A DNA stretch of 64,000 nt. Source: Bedellia somnulentella (lineage: Eukaryota; Arthropoda; Insecta; Lepidoptera; Bedelliidae). Numbering within the stretch: the first letter of the stretch is position 1; each line of letters starts with the position of its first letter. Positions 1 through 10,100 of this stretch are shown in pieces. The translations under genes and the position numbers were made by a program. Below the pieces are notes generated by a model that was given only the letters and a program-made list of their open reading frames with translations, was not told where the DNA came from and searched no databases. The stretch lies in contig OY755174.1 of the NCBI GenBank assembly GCA_963576735.1, positions 4,650,001 through 4,714,000 on the forward strand. Direction: 5' to 3'.

Positions 1-292
1 TATCTAGGTTGGAAAGTAAATGATATCATTATTCCACCTCTTTTCATGGTATTGAACGATGCGTCTAAGAACACGAAGCTTTTTCTATGTTTGTTAGGGA
101 TGAGGTAAGAAAGGTTTTATTAAGATATTCTCCGTTCTCACTATCCTAAGAGAAATTGTGGATTCCAAAGCTCTGGCTACAATACTTCAGGCATTCCTGA
201 CAAATGATTTAATTAAAACCCCCTCATAAAACTAACGAAATCTAAAAAATCTACGTTTTGTGAGTGGTATACATCAAGCAAAGAGAAGAACT

Positions 293-329
<37 letters not shown>

Positions 330-508
330 TATGATGAAATTTTGATAAAATGAGGCAACGTATGCAAATTTGCACTGAAATGTAAGACAAAATATAGAAA
401 GAGACTAGAACTAAATATTTCGGCTGGCATTTTAAAATATGTGATAATAATGCTGAATCAGCTCATAACATGATAAACAAAAAAACAAAGTTGTTCAAAT
501 CGTTTTAA
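1..508. other. AT-rich flank without a gene
   Basis: No coding exon or recognisable element is seen. A (TA)n microsatellite lies near 297-326. The stretch is the 3' flank of OBP-A, which reads on the minus strand. Confidence 0.6.
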
Positions 509-514
509 TTTATT
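509..514 (-). promoter_or_regulatory. Candidate poly(A) signal of OBP-A
   Basis: On the minus strand this reads AATAAA, about 67 bases past the OBP-A stop codon at 581-583. The distance suits cleavage and polyadenylation. The motif is common by chance in such AT-rich DNA. Confidence 0.4.
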
Positions 515-580
515 AAAAATATACTCTACTACGAACAACTAAAAACTATTTTTCTAGAATAACTATAAATAAAATCGTTT

Positions 581-3500
581 TTAGCCCAGAGGATTGAAAA
601 TGCTCACAATATCTGCTGTAGTAGTTGTTGTCTCTGTTTCTGTTGTATTTCCGATTAAATAACCTGGGAATGGAGTGTACTTCGGTACTGTGTCAGGTTT
701 TAGGAATATTTCATAATATCTTGTTTTGTTGTACGCTTCCCAAAAAGTTTTATTATTGAAAACAATATGCTGAACGTAATTGCTCTACAACAATAAATTG
801 TTTATTATGTAACATTACATGCATAGTACATTCAAGTTTAAAAACAATGAAAAGATATACACAGAGAAGTCAATCACAAAAAAATAATATAAGATTTGCT
901 GTGTAGTCTCGGCTTAGAATAGCACTAGCTATCCCATTTCGTCCATTGGATGATTGTAAGAGGCAACTGAGGGTATCAGGGCATTAAAGTGATTTTTGGG
1001 CGATGCGGTTGGAGACCCATAACCAAAACTTTTTAAAAGTGGCTCTGGGTACCCCTTTTAGAGATTTATAGCCGTGAGTATATGTATATATGTTATTATA
1101 TTATATAGTCACAGGAAGGAAATTCAAATGACACCTTCTTTCACAAGCATTTGCCAAGCCAGGCGAACCAGCAGATTTATATTGTAAACAATTCGAAGTT
1201 TTATATGGAATGAAAATTGCTAAACTTATTTGCCTTTGAATAAGGCTTAATCATACTTACTTATTTATACTCACGCCCATTATTTCCATTGGGGTAGGCA
1301 GAGACTATCGATCGCCACTTAGTACGATCTTGACAAACCTCTCTTGCTTCCTTTACATTCATTATTCTTCTCATACATGCTCTTTTATTCTTCTCACTTC
1401 AGACCCCCGCCTTTATAAGAACGTTTTCTATCTGGTCAAGAAACGTTTTACGAGGCCGTCCTCTACTAACGAACCCATCCACATTGGCTCTATATATCTC
1501 TTTCGCTACTTTATTTTTATCCATCCTCTCTATGTGCCCAAACCACCTCAACATTCCTTTTTCTATCTTGCATACTAATCTTTCAAACCTACTCGTTCAC
1601 GGATCACAGTATTTCTCACTCTATCACACAGCCTTACAATACATATACTTCTGAGGGATCTCATTTCCACTGCATTAACTCTACTTTCATGCTTCTTCTG
1701 CCATGCACAATGTGCCCATGCTGATCCATCCACTATATTAAATACATTTAATATTCCAGCGATAAACAGCTTACCTTAAAAAATACTTTCGACCGAAAAT
1801 ATGCCGAAAGTAATGGCTTTTGATCCAAAACATGCTCATTTGGTACTGTGAATAGATAATATTTATTTATCTTAGCACTTACTTTATTAATATATTTTTA
1901 CACTTCAGAGCTATTTCCAAAAGGGGCTGAAGAATTTCTTATTCTGTATTCTCTTATTCTCAAGTAAACAACATATATAAATACATAGGATACATATTTT
2001 TACCTTCTTGTGATTTATAGCCGTGAGTATGTATGTAACTATTTCAATTACATTACAACAAAAAAAAACTTGCAGAAGGGCAAGCACGAGCGCTATTTTA
2101 TCGACACGATAACGGTTAGAATGAGATGGCAGTATACGATAATAAGTAAGTGCGTAAGAGATGGCTGCTTTATCCCACGCGATAACTAGTTTAAACACGG
2201 CTCGTGCTTGCTCTGCAGGTATGCTTATCAGAAATTTGTTTGAATTTTTGTTTGATATAATAATCATCGATTTTATTCAACTCAAATGATAACGCCGTAT
2301 ATCCCCAAAAGGGTTGGCACAGGACTCATACTTCTCTGAACATCTAGTGACATTATCATCTAGTGTCCAGAGTACCAACGTTTTGTACGAATACACTGTA
2401 ACATGATTAAGTACAACTCACCCATGTGGGTTTCCTCATCGTTAACAATGATGATAAATGAACAACACGTATGGCTTTAGTAAAAAAGACAAATTAGTGT
2501 AAGCCCGATCCGCGATTTGAACCCACACGCATGAAAGCATAAAATCAAGATACAAAAGAAAAGTTAAAGGAATTGAGAGAAACTAAACTACCCTAAATAT
2601 AGTTTAGTAATATTAGTTAGAGTGTATTATTGAAAAATGTTTGACCATTCTAGATAATTCAAGCAAACGCGCCCTTTACTTATCTGCAATCCATATTCAG
2701 ATCGATATTTAGTAGTCGTCCTTGCGGATGCCGCGGCTCTCATTCACAGAGAAAGCCTAGAACTGTCGCGTGCGTCATCTGTATCGATCGACCCTGCCTG
2801 CCTCAACTTTTGTTAGTTTATGCTGAGTTTACAATATTAATGGAACTCAATCCAAGTGAGTTTGTAGTTTCACTTGAAAGCTACATCGCGAAAAGATAGT
2901 AAAAGTAAAATATCGTTGGTGATGGGTCTTCAGCCCCATAGCCCAAAGTATACATAATTAAGTAGTCTAGTAGTGGGTAGCGTATGAACCACGATATGAT
3001 TGATAAGAAATGGGGTACTGTTACTTTAATCCGACACACAAGTAAACAAGATATACATACATAAAACAACAGGAGCTGCTTGTACATAGCAGTCAAATGT
3101 ATTCCACGCGATCTGGTAATTTGGATTCTTGATGCTTAATGGGCTTTGGTTGTTGCACATTTCTAGTGTCAATCTCAATGAATTTTTTCTTTCTTCGTTT
3201 ATCGAGCTTGGATATCTTTTCAAAACGTTATCGATTTTCATTGAGCCGTCTTTTTCGATACTTTCTGACGCTTCGAGGATACAAAAAGCTAGTTTCTTGA
3301 CAGTTGCGTCGTTATCATTAAAAGTGTTTTCTAATAATTCAATTAAAGGAAACATCGATGATTTACCAATATCGATAGCACACAGTTCTATTACATTTAA
3401 GATATAATAGGTGTCATTTTTATCCATATGCGCCTGTAAATAAAAAAAGATTTTTTCGGCATTTGTATTCATTTCCTCAAAAGTAATATCGTATTAGTTA

Positions 3501-4520
3501 TAAGTACATCTTATTCTATAATCTTTATTAAGTACGGCGTATTAACATTTTCAAAACAGTTTAATTGATTTTAAAGGACCGCACTGGTTTTAAAGAATAT
3601 GAAAGTTTATAATTTCCAATTTTAGCCATGGGAATTCACATCCTTGTTTTTATTTTATTTGAATGTCTTTACACTAGGCATTTTTATGCAATGCCTTGAT
3701 AAGGGAATAAATCCCAATCAAAATTAAATTCACGCACTACTGTGCAGCCGCAACGATATCATTCGCAACAGACCGAGCAACGATATCTTTGACCATACAT
3801 ACATACATATACTAACGCCATTAGTTCCCATTGGGGTAGGCAAAGACTGTCAATCGCCACTTTGTGCGATCCTGACAAATCTCTCTTGCTTCGTCTACAT
3901 CCATCAATCTTTTCATACATGCTCTTTTATTCTTCATACTTCGGACACCTGCCTTTTGTGCACACTCTCAATTTGGTCCAAGGGTAATGCGATTAATGGA
4001 GCACTGGACAGTCTAATGTCTAGTCAATCGGTGTCCGAAAAGGCCCGAATGGATATGCATGATGCTGTGTGGCAGAAGAAGCATGAAAGCAGAGTGACTG
4101 CAGTAGAAATGAGGTCCCTCAGAAAAGTTTGTAATGTAAGGTTATGTGATCGTGTGAGGAATGTGGTGTAAAAGGTGATATTGTAAGTAAGATAGAAAAA
4201 GGAATGTTGAGATGGTTTGGGCTCATCGAGAGGATGGATGATAGGAAATTGGTAAAAGGTATCTATAGAGCTAATGTGGAAGGTAATGTTAGTAGAGGAT
4301 GGCCACGAAAGACACACTCTCTTCTACAACTCACTTCAATTTGACGAAGCTTCGTTTACATCGAACGTATCGCATCATCTTTGAACTAATAAAATAATTG
4401 CTGGCAACTTACCGTATTGCGGTTCATTAAATTCAATGGTTCAAGCATATACGCACAGGTAAAATAAAAAAAATACACATTAGTAAGAACTAATAAACCT
4501 ATATGAATATATACACGCAT
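581..4520 (-). CDS. OBP-A: Minus-C odorant-binding protein, four exons, Thr-rich tail
   Basis: Predicted secreted carrier of small hydrophobic ligands. Exons are 4520-4413 (36 codons, signal peptide starting MRVYIHIGLLVL, donor GTAAGT), 3433-3061 (373 nt, phase 0 in, phase 1 out), 1845-1775 (71 nt) and 784-581. The predicted protein is about 251 aa. The OBP fold shows as C1 (VIELC), C3 (AFCILEA), the acidic-glycine turn (EKDGSMKIDNV), C4 (LEMC) and C6 (TFDCY). The residues expected at C2 and C5 are not cysteines, so it is a Minus-C type. Exon 3 encodes a segment with AYFRSKVFFK, matching YRSHVLYE in OBP-C and YRAHVLYD in OBP-B. Exon 4 adds a 67-residue tail with a run of threonines, far longer than in B or C. 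Exon 2 starts after a good pyrimidine-rich acceptor rather than at the upstream ATG near 3472. Introns carry a LINE 3' end, two SINEs and a rearranged LINE. Confidence 0.85.
898..1092 (+). mobile_element. SINE-A copy, near full length
   Basis: Reads from the family's 5' start (GTGTAGTCTCGGCTTAGAAT) to its 3' end (GCCGTGAGTATATG) with some internal loss. A degenerate pol III B box, GGTTGGAGACC, is visible. It lies in intron 3 of OBP-A. Confidence 0.75.
1250..1740 (-). mobile_element. RTE-like LINE 3' end
   Basis: The minus strand carries the last 480 or so bases of the LINE seen intact at 62.2-64 kb, including the C-terminal coding region and the terminal CGTGAGTAT-type tail. It is diverged, with frameshifts, and 5'-truncated. 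It lies in intron 3 of OBP-A. Confidence 0.75.
2276..2545 (-). mobile_element. SINE-B copy (tRNA-derived)
   Basis: Shares the SINE-B body found at 28.6, 30.9 and 37.7 kb. The tRNA-like head with a B-box-like GGTTCAAATC is at the high-coordinate end, so it is on the minus strand. It lies in intron 2 of OBP-A. Confidence 0.65.
2546..2904. other. Unassigned intron sequence
   Basis: Within intron 2 of OBP-A. No coding exon or known repeat is recognised. A moderately GC-rich patch near 2700-2815 is unexplained. Confidence 0.4.
2905..3042 (-). repeat. Decayed SINE-A remnant
   Basis: Holds the SINE-A block TTGGTGATGGGTCT and further on the 5'-end block with AATGGGGTACTG and CCGACAC, strongly diverged and shortened. 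It stops just before the donor of OBP-A exon 2. Confidence 0.55.
3790..4318 (-). mobile_element. RTE-like LINE 3' end with 5' inversion
   Basis: Positions 3790-3983 are the LINE 3' end on the minus strand. Positions 3984-4318 are the next upstream part of the same LINE, but on the plus strand. The inverted part ends with the codons for PRKTHS-type residues and the 3' part begins at LDQIE, which are adjacent in the intact protein. That is the pattern left by twin priming during target-primed reverse transcription. It sits in intron 1 of OBP-A. Confidence 0.75.
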
Positions 4521-4711
4521 GTTATATTTACGTCATTTCAAGTATTTTTTAAATACTATCCAGTCATTACTTAAATTTAATTTTATGAAATAATTCATTG
4601 TTACTGTGTCTACGATTTCGTTACGCTCACAATGTCGTTTCATGCATGACCTAACTTGAATTGATGGAGAAAATCAGTCCTCTTGATAATTTCTTATTTT
4701 ATATTACATAC

Positions 4712-4952
4712 AAACATATACTCACGGCTTTAAATCCCTAGAAGGGGTAGCCAGAGCTAAGGAATTAGAAACTCCTCAACCACTTTTGGAAGTTGCGTGG
4801 GGAGAGGATGGTGAAATGAAGGTTGTTGGTGATGGGTCTCCAACCGCATCGCCCAAAAATCCCTCTAAAGCCCCAATACCGTTAGTCGCCTCTTAAGTAC
4901 ACCCACCGGAAGAAATGGGGTAGTGCTATTCTAAGCCGACACTACACAGCGT
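4712..4952 (-). mobile_element. SINE-A copy, full length
   Basis: Runs from TATACTCACGGC (reverse of the 3' end) to GCCGACACTACACAGC (reverse of the 5' end). It lies just upstream of OBP-A. Confidence 0.8.
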
Positions 4953-5637
4953 CACACATTTATATTTTATATCATTCTATTAATATTGATTACATTGCAC
5001 ACAAGGAAACCTTATATAGGTAGACACTGCATGTCTCTTTTGTTTATATTTGGTAATAAACTTAAGCATACTCATATTTTACGTAGTATAATAAACCTGT
5101 AATATAGATTCACCTCTAGTATAGGTAGTTCATAAAAAGTGGGGTATTGGCCACTCTATCCCATCTTCCGTCGGTAGTGCTCACTGCATTATAGTGATGA
5201 TTTCCCAATATTACGGTAGAGCGTGGTCATTCTAAAAGGTTTTTCAACAACAACTCTGTTTTATAAAATAAAATAAAACATAGAATTTACAAAATGTTTT
5301 TTTTATTACAATGAGAAAAGTGTGGCCATCATGAATGAAAAATAACGTCTAGCAAATGTCCACCATGAGCACGCTGACTGATGTTGATTATTTCATCAAA
5401 GTTTTATTTACTTTTAAGAAAACTTGCAACTCTATTTCGGGTTGGCTGGTTTGTTACATAATACAGGTTCACTGGGTACGGGTCATGATGAGTTGATTGC
5501 TTTGATGAGACATGGCTCCGTGAAGGTGAGAAGGGTCGTGCTCGTTGGACACGGTCACATACCACGGCCAGCCTTTGGGCTATTACATGCATTTAAATAT
5601 TTTTGTCATGAATTTGTTGATTAGTATAAGGGCTTAA
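4953..5637. other. Intergenic stretch between OBP-A and OBP-B
   Basis: No supported gene or promoter. Short open frames here show no family features. The sequence near 5140-5240 resembles repeat DNA but was not assigned. Confidence 0.4.
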
Positions 5638-6172
5638 GAGCTTATTCCATTACACTTTGTCGTTGCTGAATTCAGACGTCCTTCGAAGTTACTGCCGCAG
5701 ACGCTTGTTATTCCACTACACAAATTTCAGTTTGACGTTATTCCACTAATACTAATATTAATAAATTTCTTCGCTTAATTCCGCTAAATAATACCTGCAG
5801 TCTTCATTCAGTGGAGAGGACTCTCGGTGGTCAGCTGCCGAACTGTCTACTAACTGCTCGTCAATGACTCGTGTTGAGTCGAAACGCGTCGCATGTTTGT
5901 GGTTGCCTGTGGTTTTCGCTTGCGGATGTGTGTGTGGTGCATTGTCTGCTTTTCGATTTCTAGTAAGTGGAAGGGCGGGCGGTGCACAGTGCATGTTGCA
6001 TGAAGACTGCAGGTATTATTTAGCGGAATTAAGCGAAGAAATTTATTAATATTAGTATTGCTATGGATTTCCGCAAAGTAACGCCTGATTCAATCCAATA
6101 TGTTATTCCACTAGTCTGAATTCAGATTCTGTGTCTTTCAGACGTCTTCATTCAGGCAAATGGAATAAGCTC
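5638..6172. mobile_element. MITE-like foldback element
   Basis: The ends are inverted copies of GAGCTTATTCCATT (5638-5651 and 6159-6172). A second, longer inverted pair of about 60 bases lies inside at roughly 5752-5811 and 5998-6058, sharing GACTGCAGGTATTATTTAGC. Short open frames on both strands are by-products of the palindrome. No transposase is encoded. Confidence 0.65.
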
Positions 6173-6728
6173 TTTACGGAATATAGTTTTAAGGAGCGCG
6201 TGTTAAGCCTTTTCACGCTACCACGCACTTCTTTACCGTATGCAGTACAGTAAGAAAACAGAGGTTAACATACAACTAGTGCTGTGTGAACAAGAATTAT
6301 TGTTTTCAGGTCAGCTGAGCGCAGCAGCTTTATTAATTCGATTAGTTTCTTAACTCTTATTGCTAGCATGTCTATGTAATATCCAAATGTCAGTCTCGTC
6401 AATGATTAGTCCCAGATATTTTCTGGTATGTTGTGCTAATTATTTTGCATTTTCATATTATGACAGTACTTTTGTCGGTCTCACATTCATATTAGATACG
6501 CTATTGTTTCGATAAATCTTTAAAACATATATAATAATCATCAAACAAAAAATCACTTATCATCTGCGTAACAGACCATCTTGGCTGATTTTCAGATCTG
6601 CAAGCTATTTATCTCGACTAGGTCCAAGCCTATACTACCTCATAAAACACCAAAGCCCAGTTTGGTAACGTTACTTTTTACTGCGTCTAGTTTAGTTATT
6701 AGTTAAGTTATCCTTTATTTATTAGTTA
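6173..6728. other. Intergenic stretch, nothing recognised
   Basis: 3' flank of OBP-B. No exon, tRNA or clear repeat boundary is seen. Confidence 0.4.
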
Positions 6729-6995
6729 CTAGCTGACCCGACAGACTTCGTACTGTCAAATTTGCTTATGACACAGATTAAGGCGATTTTTCCGGTACTC
6801 TTAGTTCAATCAGGCGTGAATATTTTATTGGTCAATTTTGTTCCGGGATAAAAAGTATCCTTTGTTACAATTTGGGTCATTATCTAGCATTCTGCCAAAT
6901 TTCATTCATATACATAAGGCACTTGAGGAGCCTTTTTGCCTCAAACACACAAACATCCGAACAGCTAAAATTTCACATTTATAATATTAATAGGA
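6729..6995 (-). mobile_element. Short non-autonomous Helitron
   Basis: On the minus strand it begins TCCTATTAATATTATAAATG and ends GTCGGGTCAGCTAGT. These are the TC start and CTAG end expected of Helitrons, with an A and T as neighbours. It has no coding capacity. Confidence 0.6.
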
Positions 6996-7177
6996 TCAGT
7001 TGCTCGTTTTGAAGCTTTCAGCAAAATTTTCTTGAACCAGTCTAGTGCTACGCCGCAAATACCAAAACCTTCCATTTTCTCATAAGGATGAGAATTCAGA
7101 CGGTGCCAGATGCCTTGGACAAATTAAGTAAGACGGCAATACATTTGTTGACAGCGTTTGGGATACTTTTGCTTTCA

Positions 7178-10100
7178 TTAGTTTCTTTTGCGTTTTGGTT
7201 GCAATTGTCTTTTCGAGTACTAAAAAAAAATTATTAACAATTATTTACTCATGTGATGTATTTTTACATACATACACGACTTTTAAAGACAAATTATGGT
7301 CAGAGTTTTTGACTTAATATGAATTTTTGCGTTTTATACCTACTTAACTTATACTCAGGTTTTTGTTGTTGAAGGCGACAAAAGGTAAAGAGGCTTAAAA
7401 ATATTTAAAATTTAAGTTATTGCTTAGCGATGTGTACTCTTTATTTACATCTGGGGGCACGGTAGTGCCCCCGCCAAGACGAGCCAAGCGAAGCGCACGG
7501 GCACTACCTACCTTTTCTCGAAGCGCTTCGTCGTTTTTTTGAACCCTCATAACTTGGGTTTGGGTTATGCTAGATCAACAAAATTTTCGGGATATATTGT
7601 CAATAGCGGACTTATTGAACATATTAAGTTTTAATTACATTAGCTTTTATACTTCAGATTTTATTTATATCTAAAAAACGCTGATTTCGTCACTGACTCA
7701 CTGATGATCATCAAAATTATTAAGGTATTTCCTAATGTCCTAGAAAGCTGAAATTTTGTATGTAAGCTAGTATTAGCACACAAACAACAAAAAAATTATA
7801 TAACTTGTAACTTTCATCCTCCAACCCCTTAAACTAGGGGATGGGAGTTTTTATGAGACCTATAATTTTAAAAGATTAAATTTTGATGACGCTAGAGGTC
7901 TAATCTAATAATAATCTAAAACTTGATGCCCTCAGATATATATATGTATAGGTACTCCTTGTTATAAAAAATAATATAATCGACATATATTGAGACATAT
8001 CGACAGTATCTGATCTATCACTTATTATAAACAGTAAATCAACAAAGAAAAAAGGCAAAGATAGAGAGTGGGCTATAAAAAAGGCGTCTCTGATGTGCAA
8101 GAAATACACCCCAAAAAAAGAAGAAAAAAAAAATTTGTTACAAACAACTGACAAAAAGAAATGAAATCCCACCAAAAACATTTTCATGTAAAATGTTACC
8201 AAGACGAGCCCATATGACTCGCACTGTCAAAAAGTTATCAGATCTCATGTAGAGCCAAGCTTCTAACACTACACGCCCTAACTCTACAAGGCCTAACTTC
8301 ACAAACTCTACACCTTAGTCAAAATATGTGGCTTGGCCGTTCGTTACTACAAGAACTATTTTATAACACAAAAGTAATGAACAGTGAATTGATTTTTCAC
8401 CTTACGCCGATGTGAATGTAGCGAAATGGCAAGCCACATATTTTGACTAAGGTGTAGAGTTTGTGAAGTTAGGCCTTGTAGAGTTAGGGCGTGTAGTGTT
8501 AGAAGCTTGGCTCTACATGAGATCTGATAACTTTTTGACAGTGCGAGTCATATGGGCTCGTCTTGGCAACATTTTACATGAAAATGTTTTTGGTGGGTTA
8601 TTTTTCCCATTTAATTCTTAATGGCTGAGGCATTTTATTTAGAAGCTCTTGCTAAGCCTTTATGACGATTCATGATGTTTTATGAAATAAGCGTATAGCT
8701 AGCATTGCCAATAATCTCTTTATACCTAAGGTACTAAAGTTCAATATTGATATCGAGAAAAAAAACCTTTTATGAAAGTGATAGTTATTATTGATATAAT
8801 TCTGAGATATAATGGTATAAATTTTAAACAGAAAACTAAATAAAATACTACTTTTACCACAGATAATTTACTTACATCATATAGCACATGAGCGCGGTAA
8901 AATATAGTAAGAAAGGTTCTATTTTCCATTGTTTTTGCGTCAGGTACTGGAAAAAATAACTTTATATAAAAACAACTAGGGATTTTAATCTTCTAGAATT
9001 TTTTTTAGAAATAATTTTTAGAAAACTGGCTACCCACAGCTATTTCAATATACAAATTTAGTAGAGTTTGAGATTTTTTTCTAATTATTATTGTTTTTTT
9101 TATAAAGTATGAGTGAAAAATTTAAGTAACAAATGTTTGCGTACTAGCTATACTTTACATACAGTAGGCCTAATCAGTAGAGGCTGATTACCAAGAGCTT
9201 TCAGGTTTGGGTTCACTAAAAAGCTTAAAAGTAATTAGCCTAATACATCTTTACGGGAGAAGATAGTAAAAATACAGTACCATATAAAAAAACCTGTACT
9301 GGAGGCCAACTCTTTACATTGATAACGATAATAGCACTCGGACCTTTTCTAACTGCTTGTAATATATATGTCGTGGCCATATCGTAAATTTGAACACATC
9401 ATGAAATGATCGATCATTTCATGAAATAGTCATATTTCATGAAATGTTCAACTGTTTATTTGGACACATCGTGATGTGGTTGGGCAGAGAGGTAAAGTAG
9501 TTACATTAATTACTTGTAGAGGCGCTGAAAACGCTTTGTTTATGTGAGAAGATGGCGGCCGCTGTCAAAAGTGTTATTTCTCGCAGTGAAAATGTTAATA
9601 ATTCGCTATTTAGTGAAGAAGAAAGTGACTATAAAAGAGTTTTCGAAGAAAAGATTCTCGAGTACTTTGCAAATTACGAAAACACCGTAGAGTTTGGTTC
9701 GCATTTCACAGGTCACCCTATTCTACGATCTGGCCAAGCGTGAAACGTGGACGATTTTATGATCTGGTCAAATTTAGTTGGCCACATCATGAAATGCGAC
9801 TATTTCATGAAATGATCGATCATTTCGCGATGTGTTCATATCTACGATATGGCCACGACATATATATTTGTGTCCCCTTCGCTGTTCCGAAGGTCAAACG
9901 AAGTTTATAACTGAAGAATAGAATAATATGAACTTTGACACTTACTAGTCGATGAAAGCAACCTCAACTACGGATCGTTGGATTCCTCCAATATCATCAT
10001 GCATACTTCCTTATAAAAAATGTAAAAATCCTAATATTCGTTTTGGGCGAGCGAAACAGAAGTAATGTTAATAGGGGTTAGATGAGATATGTATGTCTAT

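Noticed and set aside
1775..1845. Direct splice of OBP-A exon 2 to the last exon using a GTATAT donor
   Set aside because: It was considered before the 71-base exon 3 was found; the exon 3 route keeps phase and matches the paralogues.
5758..6049. Overlapping ORFs on both strands ending in the same residues
   Set aside because: The shared ends are produced by the inverted repeat of the MITE at 5638-6172, not by genes.
7900..8202. 100-codon minus-strand ORF rich in Phe and Leu
   Set aside because: Low complexity, overlaps the foldback arm, no family motif.
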